A DNA stretch of 36,329 bases from positions 1-36,329 of the forward strand of contig JAQXTC010000015.1 in NCBI GenBank assembly GCA_029219285.1, in the 5' to 3' direction. This document shows positions 12,387-22,037 of the stretch, one piece after another; the stretch's first letter is position 1; the number at the start of each line of letters is the position of its first letter. Both the position numbers and the translations under genes were made by a program. Source of the DNA: Clostridiaceae bacterium. GTDB lineage: Bacteria > Bacillota > Clostridia > Clostridiales > Clostridiaceae. The notes below the pieces were generated by a model. That model was given only the letters and a program-made list of their open reading frames with translations. It did no database searches and was not told the origin of the DNA.

Positions 12387-12415
12387 TTGACTTATTTATT
12401 ATTGTTTTGTAAAAT
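12387..12415 (+). promoter_or_regulatory. Sigma-A type promoter upstream of mnmE
   Basis: TTGACT (12387-12392), 17-nt spacer, TAAAAT (12410-12415). Confidence 0.6.
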
Positions 12416-12475
12416 GTATATTAGTTTGATAGGAGTACAATAATTTAAAGTAAGTACTTCTAAGGAGGATAACAG

Positions 12476-13855
12476 ATGAAGGAATTTGATACTATCTGTG
12501 GTATTGCAACACCAATTGGTGAAGGTGGTATTTCTATAATAAGAGTATCAGGTGCTAATGCTTTAAATATTATAAATAAGGTGTTTAAAGGTGTTAATAA
12601 ATCAAGCATACTTGATATGAAGAGCTACACTATGAGATATGGCAACATTTGTGGTTTAGGAACGGACAACATTATTGATGAAGTTATCATAAGTTATATG
12701 AAGGGGCCAAAGAGTTTTACAGCAGAAGATGTAGTTGAAGTAAATTGTCATGGTGGAGTTGTTTCAACTAATAAAGTATTAGAAGAAATAATAAAAGCAG
12801 GATGTAGAATTGCAGAGCCTGGAGAATTTACAAAGAGGGCATTCTTAAATGGAAGAATAGACTTAAGCCAGGCAGAAGCTGTCATGGATATAATAAGAGC
12901 TAAGACAGACCTTTCAATGAAGTCAGCAGTAATGCAAAGTAGCGGCCATCTTTCCCAGGAAATAAATAAACTTAGAGAGTATATGTTAAATACATTAGCT
13001 ATAATAGAACACTCTGTAGATTTTACTGAAGACGATGAAGAGTTAGATCCAGAGGTTCCTAAAAGTGTATTAAGACAATTACATAAGGCCATTGATAAAA
13101 TGGATGCATTACTTAAGAGTGCAGATGAAGGTAGAATTATAAGAGATGGATTAAAGCTAGCTATAGTCGGTAAACCAAATGTTGGAAAATCATCCCTTTT
13201 AAATACGTTATTAAAGGAAAAGAGAGCTATAGTAACAGATATACCTGGAACAACTAGAGATGTTATAGAAGAGTTTGTTAATCTTGATGGAATTCCAGTA
13301 AAAATAGTGGATACAGCAGGAATAAGAGACACTGAGGATATTGTTGAAAAAATAGGTGTTGAGAAGTCTAGAGAAAAGATTAATGAAGCTGACTTAATTA
13401 TATTAGTACTTGATTCATCTAGAGAGTTAGATGAGGATGATAAAGAAATAATCAATACTATTAAAGATAAAAAATATATGGTGCTACTAAATAAGGTGGA
13501 TTTAGACTCAAAAATTAATGAAGAAGACCTAAAGGATCTTGAAAATATTGTGAAGATATCAGCTAAATCTGGTTTTGGAATAGAAGATTTAAAGTTAAAG
13601 ATAAAAGAAATGTTCTTCAGTGGAGAAGTTGATACCGAAAGTTTAATTATATCTAATGGAAGACATAAACAAGCACTTTATAGGGCATTAGAAAATTGCA
13701 AAACTGCAGAAGAAAAAGTTAATATGAATGAATATTTAGATTTAGTTTCAATTTTTGTTACAGCTGCTTTAAAGGCATTAGGAGAAATAACTGGAGCTGA
13801 ATTAGAAGAAGATTTAGTAAACAAAATATTTAGTGAATTTTGTGTAGGAAAATAG
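12476..13855 (+). CDS. mnmE: tRNA uridine-5-carboxymethylaminomethyl(34) synthesis GTPase MnmE
   Basis: 459 aa with [40 protein letters not shown] and the C-terminal FCVGK. Confidence 0.98.
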   Translation: MKEFDTICGIATPIGEGGISIIRVSGANALNIINKVFKGVNKSSILDMKSYTMRYGNICGLGTDNIIDEVIISYMKGPKSFTAEDVVEVNCHGGVVSTNKVLEEIIKAGCRIAEPGEFTKRAFLNGRIDLSQAEAVMDIIRAKTDLSMKSAVMQSSGHLSQEINKLREYMLNTLAIIEHSVDFTEDDEELDPEVPKSVLRQLHKAIDKMDALLKSADEGRIIRDGLKLAIVGKPNVGKSSLLNTLLKEKRAIVTDIPGTTRDVIEEFVNLDGIPVKIVDTAGIRDTEDIVEKIGVEKSREKINEADLIILVLDSSRELDEDDKEIINTIKDKKYMVLLNKVDLDSKINEEDLKDLENIVKISAKSGFGIEDLKLKIKEMFFSGEVDTESLIISNGRHKQALYRALENCKTAEEKVNMNEYLDLVSIFVTAALKALGEITGAELEEDLVNKIFSEFCVGK

Positions 13856-13867
13856 GAGTGAAATTAA

Positions 13868-15748
13868 ATGGAATATAATGCAGGCGAATTTGATATAGTT
13901 GTTGTCGGCGCTGGGCATGCAGGATGTGAAGCAGCACTAGCGTGTGCAAGAATGGGATTAAAGACTCTTGTTTGTACGATTAGTTTAGATGCCATTGGAA
14001 TGATGCCTTGTAATCCTAATATAGGGGGAACTGCTAAGGGACATATAGTAAGAGAAATTGATGCATTAGGTGGAGAAATGGGAGTTAATATTGACCAGAC
14101 ATTTATCCAATCGAGAATGCTAAATACATCTAAAGGGCCAGCAGTTCATTCATTACGTGCACAAGCTGATAAATTAAAATATCAACATAGAATGAAAACT
14201 GTTTTAGAGAAACAGGAAAATCTTCAAGTAAGACAAATAGAAGTAACTAGATTGATAGTTGAAGATAATAAGGTTTGTGGTGTTGTAACTAGAAATGGCG
14301 CTACATTTAAGTGTAAAGCTGTTGTTTTAGCAACTGGTACATATTTAAAAGGAAAAATAATAATAGGTGAAGTAAGTTATAGTGGTGGTCCAAATGGATT
14401 ATTCCCAGCTAATGATTTATCACAATCTTTATTAGATTTAGGTATTTCATTAAGAAGATTTAAGACTGGTACACCAGCAAGAGTTAATAAGAGATCAATT
14501 GATTTTTCTAAAATGATTGAACAAAAAGGTGACGATAGAATAGTTCCTTTCTCTTTCATGAATGATAATGTAGATAGAGAGCAAATTTCTTGTTACTTAA
14601 CTTATACTAATGAAAAAACACGTAAGATAATTGAAGACAATATTGACAGATCTCCAATTTATAATGGTTCAATTAAAGGTGTTGGACCAAGATATTGTCC
14701 GTCAATAGAAGATAAAATAATGAGATTTCCAGATAAGAACCAACATCAAATTTTTATTGAGCCAGAAGGTGAAGATACTTTGGAAATGTATGTTGGTGGA
14801 ATGAGTTCATCATTACCGGAAGAAGTTCAAGTTCAAATGTTAAGAACATTACCAGGACTTGAAAATGTTGAAATGATGAGGACTGCATACGCTATAGAGT
14901 ATGATTCAATAGATCCAACTCAACTTAAGCCAACTCTTGAATTTAAAAATATTGAAGGTTTATACGGGGCTGGACAGTTAAATGGAAGTTCTGGATATGA
15001 AGAGGCTGGTGGACAAGGAATAGTAGCTGGTATCAATGCTGCTTTAAAGGTTAAAGGTGAAGAACCTTTAATACTTACTCGTTCAGATGCTTATATTGGA
15101 GTATTAATTGATGATTTAGTTACAAAGGGTACTAATGAACCATATAGGATGATGACTTCTAGAGCTGAATATAGACTATTATTAAGACAAGATAATGCAG
15201 ATTTCAGATTAACTGAAATTGGTCATAAAGTAGGATTAGTTACAGAAGAAAGATATAATAAATTCTTGGCTAGAAAAAAAGCTATAGAAGATGAAGTTCA
15301 AAGATTAAAAGATCTTCAAGTAACTAACAAAAAGGAAGTAAATGAATTTTTAGTTTCTTTAGGTTCAGCTGAATTAAAGAAACCAACTAGGTTCTACGAA
15401 TTAATTAAGAGAACAGAATTAAATTATTTTTCATTAGAACCATTAGATCCTGAAAGAGGGGAACTTAGTCGTGATATTGGTGAACAAGTTGATATTATTG
15501 CTAAGTATGAAGGCTATATTAATAGCCAATTAGAACAAGTTGGACAATTCAAGAAATTTGAAAAGAAGCTTATCCCAACAGATTTAGATTATTCTGATGT
15601 TAAAGGATTAAGAACTGAAGCTATTCAAAAATTATCTAATATTAGACCTATTAGTATTGGGCAGGCTTCTAGAATTTCAGGGGTATCTCCGGCAGATATT
15701 TCGGTGTTACTAATTTATTTAGAACATCAATATGGAAAAAATAAATAA
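13868..15748 (+). CDS. mnmG: tRNA uridine-5-carboxymethylaminomethyl(34) synthesis enzyme MnmG
   Basis: 626 aa with [14 protein letters not shown] and [24 protein letters not shown]. Confidence 0.98.
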   Translation: MEYNAGEFDIVVVGAGHAGCEAALACARMGLKTLVCTISLDAIGMMPCNPNIGGTAKGHIVREIDALGGEMGVNIDQTFIQSRMLNTSKGPAVHSLRAQADKLKYQHRMKTVLEKQENLQVRQIEVTRLIVEDNKVCGVVTRNGATFKCKAVVLATGTYLKGKIIIGEVSYSGGPNGLFPANDLSQSLLDLGISLRRFKTGTPARVNKRSIDFSKMIEQKGDDRIVPFSFMNDNVDREQISCYLTYTNEKTRKIIEDNIDRSPIYNGSIKGVGPRYCPSIEDKIMRFPDKNQHQIFIEPEGEDTLEMYVGGMSSSLPEEVQVQMLRTLPGLENVEMMRTAYAIEYDSIDPTQLKPTLEFKNIEGLYGAGQLNGSSGYEEAGGQGIVAGINAALKVKGEEPLILTRSDAYIGVLIDDLVTKGTNEPYRMMTSRAEYRLLLRQDNADFRLTEIGHKVGLVTEERYNKFLARKKAIEDEVQRLKDLQVTNKKEVNEFLVSLGSAELKKPTRFYELIKRTELNYFSLEPLDPERGELSRDIGEQVDIIAKYEGYINSQLEQVGQFKKFEKKLIPTDLDYSDVKGLRTEAIQKLSNIRPISIGQASRISGVSPADISVLLIYLEHQYGKNK

Positions 15749-15763
15749 CTCAGGAGGTAATGT

Positions 15764-16483
15764 ATGAGCTTTTTCGATATAATGAAACAAGCTGCGAATG
15801 ATGTTGATATGGAACTATCAGAAAAGCAGTATGATCAGTTTATAAAGTACATGAAATTAGTTCAGGAGTGGAATCAAAAGATTAACCTTACAGCTATAAC
15901 TGAGGATGAAGAATTTATAAAGAAACATTTTATAGACTGTATCAAAGCTTTTAAAAGCAACGAACTTAAGAGCGCTTCTAGTTTAATTGATGTTGGCACA
16001 GGAGCTGGCTTTCCTGGTATACCAATAGCTATAATGAGACCAGATTTAAGTGTGACTTTATTAGATTCATTAAATAAGAGAATTAATTTTTTAAATATAG
16101 TTGTTAATGCTTTAGGATTAACAAATGTAAAAACAATTCATTCTAGAGCAGAAGATGGTGCCAGAATAAAGGAATTAAGAGAAAACTTTGACATTGCCAC
16201 TTCAAGAGCTGTTGCTAATATGACAGTTTTGGCAGAATTCTGTATACCTTATATAAAGGTAGGTGGACATTTTGTAGCTTTAAAAGGACCTGCAATTGAA
16301 GAGGAACTTGCGAATTCTAAAAATGCATTAGGAGTACTAGGTGGAAAGCTAAAGGATGTTATAGAAGTAGAAATTGAAGGTACAGATTTGAAACATAATA
16401 TTGTAATAGTTGATAAGGTAAAAGAATGTCCTTCATCATACCCTAGAAAAGCAGGAATTGTTACAAAGAAACCTTTAAAATAG
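15764..16483 (+). CDS. rsmG: 16S rRNA (guanine(527)-N(7))-methyltransferase RsmG
   Basis: 239 aa with [10 protein letters not shown] and [17 protein letters not shown]. Located after mnmG. Confidence 0.97.
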   Translation: MSFFDIMKQAANDVDMELSEKQYDQFIKYMKLVQEWNQKINLTAITEDEEFIKKHFIDCIKAFKSNELKSASSLIDVGTGAGFPGIPIAIMRPDLSVTLLDSLNKRINFLNIVVNALGLTNVKTIHSRAEDGARIKELRENFDIATSRAVANMTVLAEFCIPYIKVGGHFVALKGPAIEEELANSKNALGVLGGKLKDVIEVEIEGTDLKHNIVIVDKVKECPSSYPRKAGIVTKKPLK

Positions 16484-16613
16484 AAGAATAAGAGATTTTA
16501 TTTTAAACAAAAAAAAATATTTAAAAAATAAATGTAAAAAGAAGGAAAATATTAATATATATAGAACTATATTAATAGATACAGAAGTAAAAATATAAGG
16601 ATGGTTGGGTAAT

Positions 16614-17396
16614 ATGAGTAATGAAATAATAAAGGTAAAAATTGATGATATAATTCCCAATACGTATCAACCTCGTAAATACTTTAAAGAAGAGGCTTTA
16701 GAGGAATTATCGCAATCAATTAAAGAGCATGGAATAATACAACCTTTAACTGTCAGAAGACGTGGAAGTATCTTTGAACTAGTTGCAGGAGAAAGAAGAT
16801 GGAGAGCGGCAAGACTTGCTGAATTAGTCGAAGTACCATGTGCTGTTGTTGATATTAGCGATACAGAATCTGCTCAAATTGCGTTATTAGAAAATTTACA
16901 AAGAGAAGATTTGAATTTTATTGAAGAGGCAGAAGCTTATTATAACTTAATTAAAGATCATCATTTTACGCAAGAAGAAATTGCAGTCAAAATGGGAAAG
17001 AAACAGTCTACTATTGCTAATAAACTTAGACTTTTGAAATTGTCACCAAATGTTAGAGAAATATGTTTGGAGAATAATTTAACTGAAAGACATGCAAGAG
17101 CTCTATTGAGTTTATCTGATGAAAAGTTACAATTAAAAGTTGTAGAGAAAGTAGTTAGTAAAGGACTTAATGTAAAGAAGACAGAAGAATTAATAAATAA
17201 GGAATTATTAAAGCTTGCAGGCAAAGAATTAAATGGTAAGAATAAGAAAAATATCAAGTCTGTTTTTCCAGCTAAGTTATATGTGAATACAATAAAGCAA
17301 GTATTTGATAAATTTAATATTCCAGCGGCTTATAAGTTTGATGAAAAAGAAGAATATATTCAAATTACAGTAAATATTCCTAAGAATAAAAAATAA
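16614..17396 (+). CDS. noc: Nucleoid occlusion protein Noc (ParB/Spo0J paralogue)
   Basis: ParB-like N-domain (QPRKYFKEEALEELSQSIKEHGIIQPLTVRR..AGERRWRAARLA), located after rsmG as in B. subtilis. ATG 16614 preferred over TTG 16605. Confidence 0.85.
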   Translation: MSNEIIKVKIDDIIPNTYQPRKYFKEEALEELSQSIKEHGIIQPLTVRRRGSIFELVAGERRWRAARLAELVEVPCAVVDISDTESAQIALLENLQREDLNFIEEAEAYYNLIKDHHFTQEEIAVKMGKKQSTIANKLRLLKLSPNVREICLENNLTERHARALLSLSDEKLQLKVVEKVVSKGLNVKKTEELINKELLKLAGKELNGKNKKNIKSVFPAKLYVNTIKQVFDKFNIPAAYKFDEKEEYIQITVNIPKNKK

Positions 17397-17411
17397 ATAT
17401 GGTAAGATACT

Positions 17412-17473
17412 AAAAAGTAGCAATGATAACTTTTAATTTTTTCTTAAATGTGAGTCAATGCTACTTTTTTTTT
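17412..17473 (+). terminator. noc intrinsic terminator (long loop)
   Basis: AAAAAGTAGCA ... TGCTACTTTTTTTTT. Confidence 0.65.
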
Positions 17474-17559
17474 AGAAATTTTCTTTTATTATGGTATAAA
17501 AATATATATAATATTAATAAGGGAAAGGGGGTGTAGGCTCTAATAGATTGGAGCTTTAT

Positions 17560-18336
17560 ATGAAGGTAATTTGTATATTTAATCAAAAAGGTGGAGTTGG
17601 AAAAACAACCACTAACATAAATTTATGTTCTTATCTAGCAATGGAAGGGTATAAAGTTTTGACTTTAGATATTGACCCCCAAGGTAATACAACAAGCGGA
17701 TTAGGGTTAGACAAAAGAAATTTAGAGTTATCAATGTATGATGTATTAACAGGTGATACTTCACTTAATGATGTTATTATAAAAAGTGATTTGATTCAAA
17801 ATCTTTCAATTGCACCTTCTACAATGGAATTAGCAGGAGCAGAAGTTGAAATTATAGGAAAAGAAAATAGAGAACATATTTTACAAAATAAAATTGAAGC
17901 TCTTGATGAAGAGTATGATTTTATATTTATAGATTGTCCTCCATCACTAGGTTTTTTAACTATAAATGCATTAACAGCTAGTAATTCTGTTCTTATTCCT
18001 ATTCAGTGTGAATTTTATGCACTAGAAGGTGTTGGACAATTAATGAATACAGTACAATTGGTTAAAAAGTCTCTTAACAAAGAACTAGAATTTGAAGGTG
18101 TTGTTATGACTATGTATGATTATCGCACTAATTTAAGTAATGAAGTTTATAAAGAAGTTAAGAAGTATTTCAAGGAATTAATGTTTAATACAACAATACC
18201 AAGAAATATTAGGTTAGCAGAATCACCTAGCTTTGGACTTCCAATTATGTTATATGATGAAAAGTGTAAAGGTGCAGATGCGTATATGAATTTTACAAAG
18301 GAGTTTTTAGAAAGGCAAAAATTAAAGGTGAAATAG
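17560..18336 (+). CDS. soj: Chromosome-partitioning ATPase ParA/Soj
   Basis: Deviant Walker A FNQKGGVGKTTTNINL and FIDCPPSLGFLTINAL. ATG 17560 with GGAG upstream. Confidence 0.96.
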   Translation: MKVICIFNQKGGVGKTTTNINLCSYLAMEGYKVLTLDIDPQGNTTSGLGLDKRNLELSMYDVLTGDTSLNDVIIKSDLIQNLSIAPSTMELAGAEVEIIGKENREHILQNKIEALDEEYDFIFIDCPPSLGFLTINALTASNSVLIPIQCEFYALEGVGQLMNTVQLVKKSLNKELEFEGVVMTMYDYRTNLSNEVYKEVKKYFKELMFNTTIPRNIRLAESPSFGLPIMLYDEKCKGADAYMNFTKEFLERQKLKVK

Positions 18337-18337
18337 G

Positions 18338-19195
18338 ATGAGTAAGAAATTTGCTTTGGGAAAAGGATTAGGAGCTCTTATTCCAGAAGATACTTTAAAA
18401 GAAGAAAAGAATAATAACTTGATGGTTTCTATTAATGAAATAAAAAATAATAGTGAACAGCCTAGAAAAACTTTTGATAATGAGAAAATAGCTGAGCTTG
18501 CAGAATCGATTAAGCATAACGGAATTATTCAACCATTAATTTTAAGAAAAGTTGAAGATGGTTATGTTATTGTCGCAGGAGAAAGAAGATGGAGAGCTGC
18601 GAAGTTAGTTGGACTTAAAGAAGTACCTGCTATTGTGATGGAATTAACTGATAAGCAAGTGCTTGAAATATCATTAATTGAAAATATTCAAAGACAAGAT
18701 TTAAATCCTATTGAAGAAGCTCTAGCATATATGAAGCTATTATCTGAATTCAACTTAACTCAAGAAGAATTGAGTAAAAGATTGGGCAAATCTAGAACTA
18801 GTATAACTAATTCTATGAGACTTATTAATTTGGATGAGCGTGTTCAACAGTATTTAGTTGACGGTGTTCTTAGTGAAGGTCATGGAAGAGCGTTACTTAG
18901 AATTCAATTAAAAGATGTTCAATATGAGGTGGCCCAAAGAGTTATTGATGAAAAACTTTCTGTTCGTGAATTAGAAAAAATAGTAAAGAATATGATGGCG
19001 GCACAAGATGGTGGCAAAATTAAATTTGATGAAAAAAAGGAATTAAATCCATATTATAAAGATATAAAAGATAGATTACAAAATTACTTCGGTACAAAAG
19101 TTAACTTAAGTGCTAAGAAGAACAAAGGAAAAATAGAAATTGAATATTATTCAGAAGAAGATCTTCAAAGAATTTTAGATATAATCAATTTATAG
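18338..19195 (+). CDS. spo0J: Chromosome-partitioning protein ParB/Spo0J
   Basis: 285 aa with the N-terminal LGKGLGALIP motif, AGERRWRAAKL and NIQRQDLNPIEEA. Located after soj. Confidence 0.96.
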   Translation: MSKKFALGKGLGALIPEDTLKEEKNNNLMVSINEIKNNSEQPRKTFDNEKIAELAESIKHNGIIQPLILRKVEDGYVIVAGERRWRAAKLVGLKEVPAIVMELTDKQVLEISLIENIQRQDLNPIEEALAYMKLLSEFNLTQEELSKRLGKSRTSITNSMRLINLDERVQQYLVDGVLSEGHGRALLRIQLKDVQYEVAQRVIDEKLSVRELEKIVKNMMAAQDGGKIKFDEKKELNPYYKDIKDRLQNYFGTKVNLSAKKNKGKIEIEYYSEEDLQRILDIINL

Positions 19196-19197
19196 AA

Positions 19198-19213
19198 TGT
19201 TTCACGTGAAACA
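19198..19213. promoter_or_regulatory. parS: parS site 1
   Basis: TGTTTCACGTGAAACA, the exact 16-bp consensus palindrome, 2 nt after the spo0J stop codon. Confidence 0.97.
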
Positions 19214-19239
19214 TTTTGTTTGTGAAAGGATGAATCTAC

Positions 19240-19758
19240 TTGGAAAGTTTTATAAATATATTAAATGATTTTACACCATATATTTTATGTGGTATGGCAG
19301 TAATAATATTTTTATTACTTATTTTAGTTATATCATTATTTAAGGCTGTAAATAGAGTTGAAGCTAGATACAGAAAAATGATGAGAGGAGTTTCTAATAA
19401 AAATTTAGAAGAAATGATAATTGAGCAATTAGATAATATTGAAAAAGCTAATGTTAATTCTGAAGAAGCTCTTAAGAAATGTGATGATATAAGAGAAAAG
19501 GTAAAAGAATGTGTTCAAAAAGTTGCTATTATGAGATATAAAGCTTTTGAAGACATTGGTAGTGATTTGAGTTTTTCTATAGCAATATTAGATGAACATA
19601 ATGATGGTGTTATGATTACAGGTATATATGGAAGACAAGAAAGTACTACATATGCGAAACCAATTGATAAAGGTATTTCAAGATACGATTTATCAGAAGA
19701 GGAAATTCATGTGTTAAATCAAGCAGTTAATAAAGGTACAGTTGTAGAGACTGAATAA
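19240..19758 (+). CDS. DUF4446 family protein
   Basis: 172 aa with an N-terminal TM segment and the MRYKAFEDIGSDLSFSIAILDEHNDGVMITGIYGR core. Located downstream of spo0J. TTG start. Confidence 0.85.
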   Translation: MESFINILNDFTPYILCGMAVIIFLLLILVISLFKAVNRVEARYRKMMRGVSNKNLEEMIIEQLDNIEKANVNSEEALKKCDDIREKVKECVQKVAIMRYKAFEDIGSDLSFSIAILDEHNDGVMITGIYGRQESTTYAKPIDKGISRYDLSEEEIHVLNQAVNKGTVVETE

Positions 19759-19760
19759 TA

Positions 19761-19797
19761 AAAAACTGATGACTATCTAATTAGTCATCAGTTTTTT
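19761..19797. terminator. Bidirectional terminator between DUF4446 and yyaC
   Basis: AAAAACTGATGACTA-tctaat-TAGTCATCAGTTTTT, 15-bp stem between convergent genes. It overlaps the yyaC 3' end. Confidence 0.88.
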
Positions 19798-20408
19798 ATT
19801 TCTGTAGATGATATATATTTACTTTCAATTATATCAATGAGTCTTTTTCGACCTTTTGAAGATTTTAATATAAAGTGATAAATTGCAGTAGCAATTGCAT
19901 CAGCTAGTAACATCACAGTATATAATCTTGTATTTTGTAAAACCATAAATTCAAAAGATCCTGATATGTTAACAATACCTGTAATGCTCATATCTCCTAC
20001 AGATGGTAAATCTTTATTCATAGCTGCACCAGGCATAAGAGGTTTCTTTTCTATAAAGACTTTTCCAATATTTTTTAAGGAACCTAAACAAGCATCAATA
20101 GCAACAATGTATGGATTATCAAAAGTTAATTGTATCTTGTTTAATATTGAAACAAGATTTTTTGAATGCACTGGATTCGATAAATTACCAAATACATAAA
20201 AATTTTCTCTTTTGAGTTGGCTTAATTTATGTCCAACTAATGGACCTAAAGAATCTCCAGTTGATCTATCAGTACCGATGCATAAAAATATTATTGGACG
20301 ATTACTTTTAACAATTGGTTTTAGTTCTTTAATTAAGTAATCTTTTATTTGTAATGCAGAGTTATCTGATGTTGCATCAACATAAAAGCATGTATCTGAA
20401 TTTTTCAT
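19788..20408 (-). CDS. yyaC: Sporulation protein YyaC
   Basis: 206 aa with PIIFLCIGTDRSTGDSLGPLVG and DACLGS..GDMSITGIVN, typical of the YyaC family. Confidence 0.92.
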   Translation of the reverse strand: MKNSDTCFYVDATSDNSALQIKDYLIKELKPIVKSNRPIIFLCIGTDRSTGDSLGPLVGHKLSQLKRENFYVFGNLSNPVHSKNLVSILNKIQLTFDNPYIVAIDACLGSLKNIGKVFIEKKPLMPGAAMNKDLPSVGDMSITGIVNISGSFEFMVLQNTRLYTVMLLADAIATAIYHFILKSSKGRKRLIDIIESKYISSTEIKN

Positions 20409-20411
20409 AAG

Positions 20412-20452
20412 AAATCCTCCTATACTGGATTATAGACAGTATAGGAGGATTT
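20412..20452 (-). promoter_or_regulatory. Perfect 16-bp inverted repeat sequestering the yyaC Shine-Dalgarno sequence
   Basis: AAATCCTCCTATACTG (20412-20427), 9-nt loop, CAGTATAGGAGGATTT (20437-20452). The minus-strand RNA has AGGAGG 7 nt before the yyaC ATG, fully paired with CCUCCU. Confidence 0.85.
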
Positions 20453-20457
20453 TATGC
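20429..20457 (-). promoter_or_regulatory. Candidate forespore SigF/SigG-type promoter for yyaC
   Basis: Minus strand GCATA (20457-20453), 15-nt spacer, GTCTATAAT (20437-20429), compared with the SigF consensus GYATA / GGNNANANT (one mismatch). Confidence 0.45.
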
Positions 20458-20464
20458 ATTTAAT

Positions 20465-21688
20465 CTATAACTTAAAATTATTTAATATTTTTAACGTATA
20501 ATTAATATCATCGATAGTATTAAAATAACTTAGACTCAATCTAACAGTACCTGTAGGAAATGTATTAATTGATTTATGAGCTAGTGGAGCACAATGTAAA
20601 CCAGCACGCGTTTTTATACCTTCTGATTCAAGTATGTAAGCTACTTCTGAAGGATCAAGGTTTTTATAATTAAAAGATAAACATGTAGTTGAATTTAAAT
20701 TATTCAAATCACCATAGACAGTAATTCCATCAATATTAAGTAATCCATCTAAAAGCTTTCCTCTTAGTGTAGATACATGATTTTTTATATGTTCTATTCC
20801 GATTTCATTTAAATATTTTATACTATTTAATAATCCAATAACTCCAGGCATATTCATTGTTCCAGATTCGAATTTATCCGGAAGAAAATCTGGTTGAGTC
20901 ATGGAGTGCGAAAGACTACCTGTTCCCCCTACGACTAGAGGCGTACAGTTTTTATTTAATTCATCATCTATTATAAATCCACCAATACCTTGTGGACCTA
21001 ATAAACTTTTGTGACCAGTAAAAGCAATAGCGTTAGCTTTGATTTCTTTCATGTCTATAGGTATCATTCCGGCGGATTGCGCTGAATCTACAACAAAGAA
21101 AATATTATTTTTAAAGCAGATATCACCTATTGATTTAATATCTTGTATAGAACCAGTAACATTAGAAGCATGTGATATTACTATTAATTTTGTGTTGGGT
21201 CTAATTTCATTTTCTATGTCTTTAGGATTTATAAAACCTTTTTGATCAGCTTGAACAATACTAATTTCAATTCCTAAATCATTTTTACATTGCATTAATG
21301 GTCTTAGTACTGAATTATGTTCCATTGAAGATGTTATGACATGATCACCTGATTTAAGAATTCCTTTTATTAAGGTATTTAAAGATGTTGTAATATTATT
21401 TGTGAAAATCACATTGTTAGGATTATTAAAATTAAAGAAGTTACAAATTGTTTCACGTGAAACATAAAGACTTCTACTACTTTCTAAAGAATTAGAATAA
21501 TTTGATCTGTTAGCATTACCACCTACATTAACAATGTAGTTATATATTGAATCAGCAACAACTTTAGGTTTTGGAAAAGTCGTGCTGGCATTATCTAAAT
21601 AAATATCCACTAAGTTCACCATCCAGTTATTTATAATTGAGAATATGTATTTAATTATAGTAATGAGTAATGTTACTTTAAAATACAA
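20465..21688 (-). CDS. Aminotransferase class V / cysteine desulfurase family protein (EF2568-like)
   Basis: PLP-binding AFTGHKSLLGPQGIGG and TRAGLHCAPLAHKS with N-terminal DIYLDNASTTFPKP. The true start is probably near 21622 or just downstream, not 21688. Confidence 0.88.
   Translation of the reverse strand: MYFKVTLLITIIKYIFSIINNWMVNLVDIYLDNASTTFPKPKVVADSIYNYIVNVGGNANRSNYSNSLESSRSLYVSRETICNFFNFNNPNNVIFTNNITTSLNTLIKGILKSGDHVITSSMEHNSVLRPLMQCKNDLGIEISIVQADQKGFINPKDIENEIRPNTKLIVISHASNVTGSIQDIKSIGDICFKNNIFFVVDSAQSAGMIPIDMKEIKANAIAFTGHKSLLGPQGIGGFIIDDELNKNCTPLVVGGTGSLSHSMTQPDFLPDKFESGTMNMPGVIGLLNSIKYLNEIGIEHIKNHVSTLRGKLLDGLLNIDGITVYGDLNNLNSTTCLSFNYKNLDPSEVAYILESEGIKTRAGLHCAPLAHKSINTFPTGTVRLSLSYFNTIDDINYTLKILNNFKL
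21449..21464. promoter_or_regulatory. parS: parS site 2, inside the desulfurase-like CDS
   Basis: TGTTTCACGTGAAACA exact consensus. On the minus strand it encodes the VSRET part of LYVSRETICNF. Confidence 0.95.
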
Positions 21689-21787
21689 TTCTTATTTTAA
21701 GATATTAATATTTAATTTACAAATTAAAAGATGTGAAATAATGATATAATATATATAATTCAAAAGTTAATAAAGGAGGAAAAAACA

Positions 21788-22027
21788 ATGGATTATTATA
21801 TTATTGTATATAAAAACACTCAAGATGCTATGGCAGCAGAAAAAATATTGAATGAGAATAATTTTAATTTTAGAATTATGCCTACTCCTACATCCATTAC
21901 TCAAAGTTGTGGTATTTGCACTAGATTTGAGGATAAAGTGGATGTAGATAAAATAGTAAAGGAAAATTTATTAATATATAAAGAAATATATCATAGAACT
22001 AGTAATTCATATGAACAAATAGTATAA
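21788..22027 (+). CDS. DUF3343 domain protein (putative Se/S carrier-like)
   Basis: 79 aa MDYYIIVYKNTQDAMAAEKILNENNFNFRIMPTPTSITQSCGICTRF with the conserved Cys-Gly near the middle. Confidence 0.85.
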   Translation: MDYYIIVYKNTQDAMAAEKILNENNFNFRIMPTPTSITQSCGICTRFEDKVDVDKIVKENLLIYKEIYHRTSNSYEQIV

Positions 22028-22037
22028 GGAGGGATAT

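Noticed and set aside
12748-13455. 235-aa minus-strand ORF opposite mnmE
   Set aside because: Shadow ORF antisense to a strongly conserved gene. Serine- and leucine-rich translation with no recognisable domain or RBS.
17521-17562. GGGAAAGGGGGTG ahead of soj as the RBS of a missed small gene
   Set aside because: It is followed by TAG codons with no start codon in range. The soj ATG at 17560 has its own GGAG.
16605-18336. Two ParB-like genes near oriC as a possible duplicated or plasmid-derived partition system
   Set aside because: The position after rsmG and the pairing with soj/spo0J match the normal Firmicutes Noc plus Spo0J arrangement.
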